The translations under genes and the position numbers were made by a program. Source: Sinorhizobium americanum (GTDB lineage: Bacteria > Pseudomonadota > Alphaproteobacteria > Rhizobiales > Rhizobiaceae). From it: a stretch of DNA of 64,000 bases. A model generated the notes under the pieces. It ran no database searches and was not told the DNA's origin. It saw only the letters and a program-made list of their open reading frames with translations. Position 1 is the stretch's first letter. Every line of letters starts with the position of its first letter. Positions 23,038-35,501 of this stretch are shown here, one piece after another. The stretch spans positions 62,001-126,000 of the forward strand of contig NZ_LNQC01000080.1 of NCBI RefSeq assembly GCF_001651855.1. Reading direction: 5' to 3'.

Positions 23038-25446
23038 ATGGCGAAGAAGCAGGCGGCAGAGGCAACAGGCAAGGTTCGGCTCGGTGGCAACCCGGCGTTC
23101 GGCTATCGCGCCCTGCCGGGCGTCGCCGACGAGATGCTCGACCCGCAGGGCAATGTCCGGCCGGTCTGGCAGCGGCTGCTCGCCGCGCTTGACCGGATGG
23201 ACGAAACGGAGCTCGCCAACCGCTTCGCCCGCGCCGACCGCTATCTGCGCGACGCCGGCGTTTTCTATCGCGCCTATGGCAAGGAAAACACCGAACGAAG
23301 CTGGCCGCTTTCGCACATACCGGTGCTGATCGACGAAGCCGAATGGGCCGCCGTTTCGGAAGGGTTGATCCAGCGCGCCGAGCTTCTGGAGAAGGTGGTT
23401 GCGGATATCTATGGCGAGAACCGCCTGGTGCGCGAAGGCCTGCTGCCGCCGGCACTCGTCGCCTCCAATCCGCAGTTCCTGCGGCCGCTGGTCGGCGTAA
23501 AGCCGGCAGACGGACATTTCCTGCACTTTTGTTCTTTCGAGATCGGTCGAGGCCCAGACGGCACCTGGTGGGTTCTTGCCGATCGGACGGAGGCGCCCTC
23601 CGGAGCAGGCTTCGCGCTTGAAAACCGCGTGGCGACGACGCGCGCCTTTTCCAACCTCTATGCCGAAACCCACGTGCAACGCCTGGCGAGCTTCTTCGGG
23701 GCCTTTCGCGATACGCTCCAGGCGCAAAAGCTGCATCCGGACGACCGCATCGCCGTGCTCTCGCCCGGGATCGCCAACGAAACCTATTTCGAGCATGCCT
23801 ATATCGCCCGCTATCTCGGCTTCATGCTGCTCGAGGGCGAGGACCTGACGGTCGTCGGCGGCCGGGTGATGGTGCGCACCGTCGCCGGCCTGAAGCCGAT
23901 CGGCGTACTCTGGCGCCGCCTCGACGCCTCCTTCGCCGATCCGCTCGAGCTAAACCAATCCTCCCATATCGGCACGCCCGGCATCGTCGAAGCGCTCCGC
24001 GCCGGCTCCGTCTCGATCGTCAACGCGATCGGCTCCGGCATTCTTGAGACGCGCGCCTTCCTCGCCTTCATGCCGACGCTCTGTCGCCACCTGCTTGGAG
24101 AAGAGCAGAAGCTGCCGTCAATCGCCACTTGGTGGTGCGGCCAGGAACAGGAGCGCCAGCACGTCGCGAGCAATATCGAGGGCATGGTCATCGGCCCGGC
24201 CTATTCGACGCGGCCCTTTTTCGACGACAACGGGCAATCGGTGCTCGGTACGGCGTTGCGCGAAACCACCAAGACGTCGGCCGCCGAATGGCTGGCGGCA
24301 GGCGGAGGCAAGCTGGTCGGTCAGGAGGTGGTGACGCTGTCGACGACGCCGGCCTGGGTGCGCGGCCGGCTGAGGCCGCGGCCGATGAGCTTGCGCGTCT
24401 TTGCAGCACGCACCCGCGACGGCTGGCAGATCATGCCGGGCGGCTTCGCCCGCATCGGCTCCGGCGACGACGTGGCGGCGATCGCCATGCAGGCAGGCGG
24501 CACCGCTGCCGATGTCTGGATCGTCAGCGACAGGCCGGTCGAGCGCACCACGCTGCTGCCTGCAGAGGAGAGCTTCACCCGCAACCTGCCGGGGAGCCTG
24601 CCGAGCCGCGCGGCGGACAATCTTTTCTGGCTGGGCCGCTATATCGAAAGGTCCGAGGGTGCGCTCCGGATCTTGCGCGCCTGGCACGCCCGCTTTGCCG
24701 AAGCGGCGGATCCGAACATGCCGCTCCTGAAGGATGTCAGCAGCTATCTCGCTGCCCTCGACATCAGCACGCGCCAGCCGGTGCCGGCCAGTCTGCTTGC
24801 CAATATCGACAGCGCCCTCTTCAGCGCCGGCAACATCCGCGACCGGTTCTCTCCGGACGGCTGGCTCGCCCTGAACGACCTGTCGAAAACGGCGCGCAAG
24901 TTCCACGCGACCGTGCAGGCCGGCGACGACGCGACCCATGCGATGACCATCCTCCTGCGCAAGCTGGCGGGTTTTGCCGGTCTCGTCCACGAAAACATGT
25001 ATCGTTTTACCGGCTGGCGATTCCTGTCGATCGGGCGCTATCTCGAGCGCGGCCTGCACATGACACGGCTGCTCGGCCATATGTCCGGACCGGAGGCTCC
25101 CGACGGCGCCTATGACATGCTGCTCGAGATCGGCGACAGCGTTATGACCCACCGGCGCCGCTACAACGTCAACACGGCGGCCCTGACGGTTACCGACCTT
25201 CTGGCGCTCGACCCGCTCAATCCCCGCTCGGTGCTTTTTCAACTGAACGAGATCAAGACGGAGGTGGAGCTGCTGCCGAACGCCTTCGTCAACGGCCAGA
25301 TGTCGCCCTTTTACCGGGAGACGATGCGGCTTCACTCCGGCCTTGCGGTGATGACGCCCGAGGCGATGACCGCGGCGGTCTACAGGCGGCTGGAACAGGA
25401 TCTGGAAAGACTTTCGGACCTGCTCGCGCAAACCTATCTCGGCTGA
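23038..25446 (+). CDS. Circularly permuted ATP-grasp protein fused to alpha-E domain
   Basis: 802 residues. Roughly 1-480 is the circularly permuted ATP-grasp type 2 domain (DUF404/DUF407), with RAYGKENTERSWPLSHIPV, SPGIANETYFEHAYIARYLG, GEDLTVVGGRV and RRLDASFADPLEL. Roughly 500-800 is the alpha-E helical domain (DUF403), starting SRAADNLFWLGRYIERSEG. In other bacteria these are often two genes, so this is a fused form. ATP-grasp enzymes join carboxylates to amines using ATP, and the fusion with alpha-E suggests a dedicated peptide ligase. There is no spacing to the upstream transglutaminase gene. Confidence 0.9.
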   Translation: MAKKQAAEATGKVRLGGNPAFGYRALPGVADEMLDPQGNVRPVWQRLLAALDRMDETELANRFARADRYLRDAGVFYRAYGKENTERSWPLSHIPVLIDEAEWAAVSEGLIQRAELLEKVVADIYGENRLVREGLLPPALVASNPQFLRPLVGVKPADGHFLHFCSFEIGRGPDGTWWVLADRTEAPSGAGFALENRVATTRAFSNLYAETHVQRLASFFGAFRDTLQAQKLHPDDRIAVLSPGIANETYFEHAYIARYLGFMLLEGEDLTVVGGRVMVRTVAGLKPIGVLWRRLDASFADPLELNQSSHIGTPGIVEALRAGSVSIVNAIGSGILETRAFLAFMPTLCRHLLGEEQKLPSIATWWCGQEQERQHVASNIEGMVIGPAYSTRPFFDDNGQSVLGTALRETTKTSAAEWLAAGGGKLVGQEVVTLSTTPAWVRGRLRPRPMSLRVFAARTRDGWQIMPGGFARIGSGDDVAAIAMQAGGTAADVWIVSDRPVERTTLLPAEESFTRNLPGSLPSRAADNLFWLGRYIERSEGALRILRAWHARFAEAADPNMPLLKDVSSYLAALDISTRQPVPASLLANIDSALFSAGNIRDRFSPDGWLALNDLSKTARKFHATVQAGDDATHAMTILLRKLAGFAGLVHENMYRFTGWRFLSIGRYLERGLHMTRLLGHMSGPEAPDGAYDMLLEIGDSVMTHRRRYNVNTAALTVTDLLALDPLNPRSVLFQLNEIKTEVELLPNAFVNGQMSPFYRETMRLHSGLAVMTPEAMTAAVYRRLEQDLERLSDLLAQTYLG

Positions 25447-25464
25447 CGGAGAGCGACTGCTCCC

Positions 25465-26343
25465 ATGCTCTATGACATCAAACTGAAGATCACCTACGGC
25501 TACGAGGTTCCGGTGAGCGGCGGACGCCATCTGGTGCGCGTGTTGCCCGCCTCAATCCCGGGTCGTCAGCGCCTCATCGCGGGTTCCGTCACGTTTCAGC
25601 CCACGCCCGGTGAGCGGTCGGAGAGCATCGACTTCTTCGCCAACGCCACCACCTCCATCCTGTTCCGCACCGTGCACGAGCACTTGGTCATTCGCATGCA
25701 GGCGCGCGTCCAGGCCGAGGCGGCGGCGCTCACCGCCGATTTCTCGCCGCCTCTGGCCGGCCTGCCCCTGCAACTCGCCTCCAGCTGGTCCGTCGATGCC
25801 GAGTCGCCGCACCACTTCGTCGGCCCGAGTCCGCTGCTGCCCGAAGCTGCGGAAATCGCCGCCTATGCGCGCGAGATCGCCGCGGAGAACATGACGGTCC
25901 GCCAGATCGGCATTGCCATCTGCGAGCGCATCCACCGCGATTTCGCCTATGATGCCGAAGCGACCACGGTGACGACGACGCCCGCCGAAGCCTTCAAGCT
26001 GAAGCGCGGCGTCTGCCAGGACTTCACCCATGTGATGATCGTGGCGCTACGCAGCCTCGGCATTCCCGCCGGCTATGTCAGCGGGTTCCTCAGAACCCTG
26101 CCGCCGCCCGGCAAGGAGCGGCTCGAAGGGGCGGACGCCATGCATGCCTGGGTCCGCTTCTGGTGCGGAACAACCGGTGGCTGGATGGAACTCGACCCGA
26201 CCAACAATATTCCGGCGGGCACCGACCATATCGTCGTGGGCCATGGGCGCGATTATGGTGACGTGGCGCCGGTCATCGGTGTGCTGAAAAGCTACGGCAG
26301 CCATACCACCGAACAGGCGGTCGACGTCATTCCGGTCGATTGA
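25465..26343 (+). CDS. Transglutaminase family protein
   Basis: 292 residues with an N-terminal bacterial transglutaminase-associated domain (about 1-85) and a papain-like core: Cys184 (RGVCQDFTHVMI), His227 (DAMHAWVRFW) and Asp244 (ELDPTNN). All three catalytic residues are present, so it should be an active amidase, protease or transamidase. It starts 18 bp after the ATP-grasp gene and closes the three-gene operon. In this system it may trim or release the peptide that the ATP-grasp enzyme builds; that is inference. Confidence 0.9.
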   Translation: MLYDIKLKITYGYEVPVSGGRHLVRVLPASIPGRQRLIAGSVTFQPTPGERSESIDFFANATTSILFRTVHEHLVIRMQARVQAEAAALTADFSPPLAGLPLQLASSWSVDAESPHHFVGPSPLLPEAAEIAAYAREIAAENMTVRQIGIAICERIHRDFAYDAEATTVTTTPAEAFKLKRGVCQDFTHVMIVALRSLGIPAGYVSGFLRTLPPPGKERLEGADAMHAWVRFWCGTTGGWMELDPTNNIPAGTDHIVVGHGRDYGDVAPVIGVLKSYGSHTTEQAVDVIPVD

Positions 26344-26526
26344 CCGAAACTGACACGCTTCGCGCCATTTTCACACGGATTCAGGCAAGTCCGCCCTTAC
26401 CGGCGCCCCGCAGAAAGCATGGGCTTTGCGGCGGTTCGTTAAGATTGCAGCGATTGTTTGAACGGGACGGTAACGCATCATCCACTAGTGTCATGGGCGA
26501 CAGGCTACAACGTGTGGGGGTGCAGC

Positions 26527-27768
26527 ATGGGAAGAGGGTCCATTATCGGCCAATCCTTGATGAAGATGCTGAAGGATCGGGGCGGCAATTTCGGCATGAT
26601 GACGGCGGTCGCTGCGCCGCTGCTTCTCGCGGCCGGCGGCGTGTCCATCGATATGGCCAATATGCTGATGACGAAGAACCAGCTCCAGGATGCCACCGAT
26701 GCTGCCGCTCTTGCGGCGGCGTCTGCGCTTGTTTCCGAGGAACAGCCGAGTATCGCAGAGGCCAAGGAGATTGCCCGCAAATTCCTGAAAACCCAGGGGG
26801 GCGGGACCACGACACCGGATACTCCGGCTGGCAGCGGCGATGGAACTCCGACCGACACTCAATCGTCGGCTCCAGCGTGGGACGACGTCAACACGCTCGA
26901 AGTAGACATCACCGAGACGCCCAACGGCACGAAGGGAAAGATCTTCCAGGTCACCGTCGTTAACAAGCGCGTCATCGAGTTCAATGCCATGACACGGCTG
27001 CTCGGCACGGATTCGATCGAGCTCGAAGCCAGTTCCACGGCGGAAAGCGCGACCGAGAGCAAGAACGCGCTGTCGATGTATCTGGTCCTCGATAGATCCG
27101 GCTCGATGGCATGGAAGACGAACACCATCAACACGGCAAAAAAGAGCTGCCCCAACTATACGGAGGCGACCTGGAGCAAGTACCCGTACCTGAAGGCGAC
27201 CAGTCCCTGCTACGTCACCAAGATCGACGCCCTGAAGACTGCCGTCAGCGACCTGCTGGCGCAATTGCTGGTCGCCGATCCGGATCAGATCTACGTTCGG
27301 ACCGCTGCGATCTCCTATAACTCCGTGCAGGACGCGGCGGGAACCCTCGCCTGGGGTACGAGCGGCGCTGCAACCTACGTCAACGCGCTCGTCGCAACCG
27401 GCGGCACGGCATCGGCCGGCGCCTTCAAGACCGCCTACCAGAAGGTCATCGCGGAAACCGAAAACACGGCGCACGCCGCCAAGAACGGCCAGATGCCGTC
27501 GAAATACATCGTCTTCATGACCGACGGCGAGAACAACTACGCCAATGACGACACGGTGACCAAACAATGGTGCGACACCGCCAAGGCCAACAAGGTCGAG
27601 ATCTATAGCGTCGCGTTCATGGCGCCGCAGCGCGGTCAGGAACTGCTGAGATATTGCGCCTCGTCCGCCTCGCATTATTTCGAGGCCGAGGAAGTCACGG
27701 ATCTCGTCGCGGCCTTCCAGGCCATCGGCGAACGCGCCGCGGCAGTGGTTTCCCGCCTCACGAAGTAA
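26527..27768 (+). CDS. TadG-like protein with von Willebrand factor A domain
   Basis: 413 residues. The N-terminal region (RGGNFGMMTAVAAPLLLAAG, then SIDMANMLMTKNQLQDATDAAALAAA) is the Tad/TadE-like pilin-type membrane segment used by Flp-pilus assembly proteins. Residues 184-400 form a von Willebrand factor A domain with an intact metal site (DRSGS, Asp189; MTDGENN). The central Gly/Thr/Pro-rich linker is about residues 90-118. The protein is likely anchored in the inner membrane with its A domain outside. No other tad/cpa genes are in the window, so it is an orphan. ATG 26527 puts the membrane segment about 24 residues in. Confidence 0.85.
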   Translation: MGRGSIIGQSLMKMLKDRGGNFGMMTAVAAPLLLAAGGVSIDMANMLMTKNQLQDATDAAALAAASALVSEEQPSIAEAKEIARKFLKTQGGGTTTPDTPAGSGDGTPTDTQSSAPAWDDVNTLEVDITETPNGTKGKIFQVTVVNKRVIEFNAMTRLLGTDSIELEASSTAESATESKNALSMYLVLDRSGSMAWKTNTINTAKKSCPNYTEATWSKYPYLKATSPCYVTKIDALKTAVSDLLAQLLVADPDQIYVRTAAISYNSVQDAAGTLAWGTSGAATYVNALVATGGTASAGAFKTAYQKVIAETENTAHAAKNGQMPSKYIVFMTDGENNYANDDTVTKQWCDTAKANKVEIYSVAFMAPQRGQELLRYCASSASHYFEAEEVTDLVAAFQAIGERAAAVVSRLTK

Positions 27769-27788
27769 GCGACTCAATCCGTTTTGTT

Positions 27789-27821
27789 ATGCCGCTCGGC
27801 CGTTGCCGGGCGGCATTTTTC
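27789..27821 (+). terminator. Rho-independent terminator of the TadG-like gene
   Basis: ATGCCGC (27789-27795) pairs with GCGGCAT (27810-27816), extended inside by CGGC/GCCG pairing, and followed by five T residues. Confidence 0.8.
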
Positions 27822-27906
27822 TTGCTGCGAAACTATTGAAATAGAAGCCTAAGTGCATCCGCGCCCGACATCGAAACGGTCTAATCCATTTAAAAACAGC
27901 TGTTGC

Positions 27907-27914
27907 AAGCGCTT
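27907..27914. promoter_or_regulatory. LacI-type half-palindrome upstream of glgP
   Basis: AAGCGCTT, with a central CG as in many LacI-family operators, lies about 80 bp before glgP. The flanking bases are not symmetric, so this is weak evidence for sugar-responsive control of the glycogen operon. Confidence 0.25.
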
Positions 27915-27994
27915 CGGATCGATGCATAAATGCCCTGTTCCCGGCCGCTTCGGCCTGCGGTTTCCTGAAATGCAACAAGGGTTTGACAGTTCTC

Positions 27995-30456
<2,462 letters not shown>

Positions 30457-30460
<4 letters not shown>

Positions 30461-32667
30461 CGTCACCGCCCGGCAAGGACGAAACGCCCGCTGTGTCAGG
30501 CTTCTTGCCGGCGCAGGAGATCAAGGCAATACTTTCCGGCACCCACAGCGACCCCTTTGCCGTTCTCGGTGTGCACGCATCCGGCAAGAGCTATGTCGCA
30601 CGATGCTTCGTCCCCGGCGCGGAAGCGGTGGTCGCGGAGACTCTCTCCGGCAGCGAAGTCGGAGCACTTGAACGGCGCGAGGACGCCGGTTTTTTCGAAG
30701 GTCCCGTCTCGCTCCGCAAGGCGCAGCCGGTCCGCTACCGCGCCCGCAACGAAGGCGGCGAATGGATCGTCGTCGATCCATACAGTTTCGGTCCCGTCCT
30801 CGGGCCCATGGATGACTATTACATCCGCGAAGGCTCGCACCTCAGGCTCTTCGACAAGATGGGGGCCCATCCGATCTCGCATGACGGCGCCGAAGGCTTT
30901 CACTTCGCCGTCTGGGCACCGAATGCCCGGCGCGTGTCCGTCGTCGGCAGCTTCAACGATTGGGACGGGCGCCGGCACGTCATGCGGCTGCGGGCCGATA
31001 CCGGCATCTGGGAAATCTTCATCCCCGGCGTGCCGATCGGTGCCCCTTACAAATACGAGATCCTTGGCAAGGACGGCACGCTGCTGCCGCTGAAGGCCGA
31101 TCCTTTCGCCCGACGCTCGGAACTGCGCCCGGACACCGCATCGGTAACGGCGGCCGAGATCGTCCAGGTATGGGAGGACGAGGCGCACCGGCGGCACTGG
31201 GACGAGGTCGATCCGCGCCGGCAGCCGATTTCCATCTATGAGGTTCATGCCAGTTCGTGGCAGCGCCGCGACAATGGCGATATGCTCACCTGGGACGAAC
31301 TGGCGGAGCGGCTGATCCCCTATTGCGTCGACATGGGCTTCACCCATATCGAATTCCTGCCGATCTCCGAATTTCCGTACGATCCGTCCTGGGGTTACCA
31401 GACCACCGGGCTTTTTTCACCGACTGCCCGCTTCGGCGAGCCGGAGGGCTTTGCCCGTTTCATCAATGGCTGCCACAAGGTCGGCATCGGCGTCATCCTC
31501 GACTGGGTGCCGGCGCATTTTCCGACTGACGAACACGGGCTTCGCTGGTTCGACGGCACTGCGCTCTACGAGCACGAGGATCCCCGCCAGGGCTTCCACC
31601 CCGACTGGAACACGGCGATCTACAATTTCGGCCGCGAGGAGGTCGCCGCCTATCTCGTCAACAACGCCCTCTACTGGGCCGAGAAGTTCCATGTCGACGG
31701 GCTGCGCGTCGATGCGGTCGCCTCCATGCTCTATCTCGATTATTCGCGCAAGCATGGCGAATGGGTGCCGAACGAGTATGGCGGCAACGAAAATCTCGAG
31801 GCGGTCCGTTTCCTGCAGACGATGAACGCCCGCCTCTACGGCATCCATCAGGGCGTCCTGACCATCGCCGAGGAGTCGACTTCCTGGCCGAAAGTCTCCC
31901 ATCCGGTCCACGCCGGCGGGCTGGGCTTCGGATTCAAGTGGAACATGGGCTTCATGCACGACACGCTGCAGTATCTGTCGCGTGAGCCGGTGCACCGCAA
32001 ATTCCACCACAACGACATGACCTTCGGGCTGCTCTATGCCTTCAGCGAGAATTTCGTCCTGCCGCTGTCGCATGACGAAGTCGTGCACGGCAAGGGATCG
32101 CTGATCGCCAAGATGGCCGGCGACGATTGGCAGAAGTTCGCCAATCTCAGGGCCTACTACGGTTTCATGTGGGGCTATCCGGGCAAGAAGCTGCTCTTCA
32201 TGGGCCAGGAATTCGCGCAATGGCGCGAATGGTCGGAAGAGCGCCAGCTCGACTGGAACCTGCTCGAATACAACCTGCACGAAGGTATGCGGCGGCTGGT
32301 CCGCGACTTGAACGGCACCTATCGTGCGAAGCCGGCGCTGCACGCGCGCGACTGTGAGGGCGAGGGCTTCGAGTGGCTGATTGCCGACGACCGGGACAAT
32401 TCGGTCTTCGCCTGGCTGAGAAAGGCGCCGGGCGAGAAGCTCGTCGCCGTCGTCACGAATTTCACCCCCGTCTACCGCGAAAGCTATGACGTGCCGCTGC
32501 CGGTCGCGGGACGCTGGAAGGAAATCCTCAACACTGATGCGGAGATCTACGGAGGAAGCGGCAAGGGCAACGGCGGCGCCGTTCTCGCGGAAAAGAAATC
32601 GAACGGAAGGACGATGGCCACCATCACGCTGCCGCCGCTGGCGACGCTGATGCTGGAGCAGGAGTGA
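30457..32667 (+). CDS. glgB: 1,4-alpha-glucan branching enzyme
   Basis: 736-residue GH13 enzyme that forms alpha-1,6 branches in glycogen. It carries an N-terminal carbohydrate-binding segment (residues about 20-115), a CBM48 (WAPNARRVSVVGSFNDW) and a catalytic TIM barrel with nucleophile Asp419 (GLRVDAVASMLYLDY), acid Glu472 (TIAEESTSWP) and LSHDEVVHGK. Length and N-domain match the long GlgB type. Starts inside the glgP stop codon overlap; a 113-bp gap follows before glgC. Confidence 0.96.
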
Positions 32668-32780
32668 GGAGCGGGTCCGACCGACACCGTCGGCGGACGA
32701 GCAGGAAGAAACATGGGGCCCGCGAGGCGTCGCAGAATGCCGCCGGGCGGTCCTCGAAGAACTGATCTTGGGGAGGACGA

Positions 32781-34043
32781 ATGGTGGAAAAGCGTACTCA
32801 ACCTCTGGCCCGTGATGCCATGGCCTATGTTCTCGCCGGCGGCCGCGGCAGCCGACTGAAGGAACTTACCGACCGGCGCGCCAAGCCGGCCGTCTATTTC
32901 GGCGGCAAGGCGCGCATCATCGATTTCGCGCTCTCCAATGCGCTGAATTCCGGTATCCGCCGAATCGGAGTCGCGACCCAGTACAAGGCCCATTCGCTGA
33001 TCCGGCACCTACAGCGCGGCTGGAACTTCTTCCGCCCGGAGCGGAACGAGAGCTTCGACATTCTGCCGGCAAGCCAGCGCGTCTCGGAGACGCAATGGTA
33101 TGAAGGCACCGCCGATGCGGTCTTCCAGAACATCGACATCATCGAGGATCACGGCGTCGAGTACATGGTGATCCTCGCCGGCGACCACATCTACAAGATG
33201 GACTACGAGCTGATGCTGCAGCAGCACGTCGATTCCGGCGCCGATGTCACGATCGGCTGCCTGGAAGTGCCGCGCATGGAGGCGACTGGTTTCGGCGTCA
33301 TGCATGTCGATGACAAGGATCGGATCATCGCCTTCGTCGAGAAGCCGGCCGATCCGCCCGGCATTCCGGGCAACCCGGAGATGGCGCTCGCCTCGATGGG
33401 CATCTACGTCTTCCACACCAAGTTCCTGATGGACATGCTGCGCCGCGACGCGGCCGATCCTAAGTCGAGCCGCGACTTCGGCAAGGACATCATTCCCCAT
33501 ATCGTCGAGCACGGGAAAGCAGTGGCGCACCGCTTCACCCACTCCTGCGTCCGCTCGGACTTCGAGCGCGAGGCCTATTGGCGCGACGTCGGCACGATCG
33601 ACGCCTACTGGCAGGCGAACATCGACCTCACCCATATCACGCCCGAGCTCGACATCTACGACAGCACCTGGCCGATCTGGACCTTCTCCGAAATCAAGCC
33701 GCCGGCCAAATTCGTGCACGACGACGAAGATCGCCGCGGCTCGGCGACCTCATCGCTCGTTTCGGGCGATTGCATTATCTCCGGCGCAATGCTCAACAAG
33801 AGCCTGTTGTTCACCGGCGTGCGCGTCAATTCATACTCCAGACTCGAAAATGCCGTAGTTCTCCCCGACGTGACGGTCGGGCGGCATTCGATCCTGCGCA
33901 ATGTCGTCATCGACAGCAGGGTCGTGATCCCGGAGGGACTGGTCGTCGGCGATGATCCGGAGCTCGACGCCAAGCGCTTCCGCCGGACCGAGAACGGCGT
34001 CTGCCTGATCACCCAAACGATGATTGACAAGCTGGGAATGTAG
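32781..34043 (+). CDS. glgC: Glucose-1-phosphate adenylyltransferase
   Basis: 420-residue ADP-glucose pyrophosphorylase, the committed step of glycogen synthesis. It shows the N-terminal nucleotide site YVLAGGRGSRLKELTDRRAKPAVYF split across residues 15-39, the glucose-1-phosphate region FVEKPADPPG, and DVGTIDAYWQAN. The C-terminal left-handed beta-helix (about 300-420) contributes allosteric control, in rhizobia typically by fructose-6-phosphate and pyruvate. A strong GGGGAGGA lies just before ATG 32781. It is followed by glgA after 11 bp. Confidence 0.96.
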   Translation: MVEKRTQPLARDAMAYVLAGGRGSRLKELTDRRAKPAVYFGGKARIIDFALSNALNSGIRRIGVATQYKAHSLIRHLQRGWNFFRPERNESFDILPASQRVSETQWYEGTADAVFQNIDIIEDHGVEYMVILAGDHIYKMDYELMLQQHVDSGADVTIGCLEVPRMEATGFGVMHVDDKDRIIAFVEKPADPPGIPGNPEMALASMGIYVFHTKFLMDMLRRDAADPKSSRDFGKDIIPHIVEHGKAVAHRFTHSCVRSDFEREAYWRDVGTIDAYWQANIDLTHITPELDIYDSTWPIWTFSEIKPPAKFVHDDEDRRGSATSSLVSGDCIISGAMLNKSLLFTGVRVNSYSRLENAVVLPDVTVGRHSILRNVVIDSRVVIPEGLVVGDDPELDAKRFRRTENGVCLITQTMIDKLGM

Positions 34044-34054
34044 GTCCGCCTCGT

Positions 34055-35497
34055 ATGAATATCCTGTCCGTTGCGTCCGAGGTCTACCCGCTGGTCAAGA
34101 CCGGAGGGCTCGCCGATGTCGTCGGCGCGCTCCCGGCGGCGCTTCTTCCCCACGGCATCCGCACCCGTACCCTGGTGCCGGGTTATCCGGCCGTGCTCCA
34201 CAAGCTCAAGAAGAAGAAGGCGGTCGGCGGCATCGATAACCTGTTCGGCAATCCCGCGACCGTGCTTGCGGCCGAGTTCGACGGACTGGATCTGCTCGTG
34301 CTCGACCAGCCGGCTCTCTACGACCGCGACGGCGGCCCCTATCTCGATCCGACAGGACGCGACTATCCGGACAATTTCCGCCGCTTCGCGGCCTTGTCGC
34401 TCGCCGCCGCCGAGATTGCCGGCGATGACGTCGTTCCCGGCTGGAAGCCCGACATTGTCCATGTTCACGATTGGCAGGCGGCGCTGACGCCGGTCTATAT
34501 GCGCTTCGGCTCGGCGCGGAACATGCCGACCGTCCTGACGATTCACAACATCGCCTTCCAGGGACAGTTCGGCCCTTCGGTGTTCGCCGAGCTCTCCTTG
34601 CCGCCCGAGGCGTTCTCGGTGCAATTCGTCGAATATTACGGCGATGTCGGGTTTCTGAAAGGCGGCCTGCAGACGGCGACGGCGATCACCACGGTCAGTC
34701 CCTCCTACGCGCATGAGATCCTCACCCCGGAATTCGGCATGGGCATGGAAGGGCTTCTCGCAAGCCGCACATTGGATCTGACCGGGATCGTCAACGGCAT
34801 CGACGTCGACACCTGGAATCCGGAGACGGATCCGCACATCGCCCGAAATTATGGTCCGACGGCGATCAAGCAGCGCGCGGCCAACCGCAAGGCTCTGGAA
34901 GAGCGTTTTGGCCTGGACGATAGCCGCGGCCCGATCTTTTGTGTGATCAGCCGGCTCACTTGGCAAAAAGGCATGGACCTCCTGGCGGAAGTGGCGGACG
35001 ATATCGTGACGCTCGGCGGCAAGCTTATCGTGCTCGGCTCCGGCGACAGCGCGCTCGAGGGGGCGCTGTTGGCAGCCGCCTCGCGCCACCGTGGCCGCAT
35101 CGGCATGGTCACCGGCTATGACGAACCGCTGTCGCACCTCATGCAAGCGGGCTCGGACGCGATCCTCATTCCCTCACGCTTCGAGCCCTGTGGCCTGACG
35201 CAGCTCTATGGTCTGCGCTATGGTTGCGTGCCGATTGTTGCCCGCACCGGCGGCCTCACCGACACGGTGATCGACGCCAACGAGGCGGCGCTGTCGGCGA
35301 GAGTCGCAACCGGGTTCCAGTTCCGCCCGGTCACCGCCGACGGCCTGCGTCTTGCGATCCGGCGCGCAATGCATGCATTCAACGAGCCGAAAGTGTGGGC
35401 GCGCCTCCAGAACCAGGGCATGAAGTCCGACGTTTCCTGGGCCAAGAGTGCGGAACGCTACGCTTCACTCTACTCCGGTCTTCTCGCGAAAGGCTAA
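34055..35497 (+). CDS. glgA: Glycogen synthase (ADP-glucose)
   Basis: 480-residue GT5 glycosyltransferase that adds ADP-glucose units to glycogen. The ADP-glucose loop KTGGLADVVGALP begins at Lys15, and the C-terminal acceptor/nucleotide site SRFEPCGLTQLYGLRYG and TGGLTDTV are intact. The N-terminus MNILSVASEVYPLVK is standard. It lies 11 bp after glgC and 4 bp before pgm, so it is clearly within one transcription unit. Confidence 0.96.
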   Translation: MNILSVASEVYPLVKTGGLADVVGALPAALLPHGIRTRTLVPGYPAVLHKLKKKKAVGGIDNLFGNPATVLAAEFDGLDLLVLDQPALYDRDGGPYLDPTGRDYPDNFRRFAALSLAAAEIAGDDVVPGWKPDIVHVHDWQAALTPVYMRFGSARNMPTVLTIHNIAFQGQFGPSVFAELSLPPEAFSVQFVEYYGDVGFLKGGLQTATAITTVSPSYAHEILTPEFGMGMEGLLASRTLDLTGIVNGIDVDTWNPETDPHIARNYGPTAIKQRAANRKALEERFGLDDSRGPIFCVISRLTWQKGMDLLAEVADDIVTLGGKLIVLGSGDSALEGALLAAASRHRGRIGMVTGYDEPLSHLMQAGSDAILIPSRFEPCGLTQLYGLRYGCVPIVARTGGLTDTVIDANEAALSARVATGFQFRPVTADGLRLAIRRAMHAFNEPKVWARLQNQGMKSDVSWAKSAERYASLYSGLLAKG

Positions 35498-35501
35498 GAC
35501 A

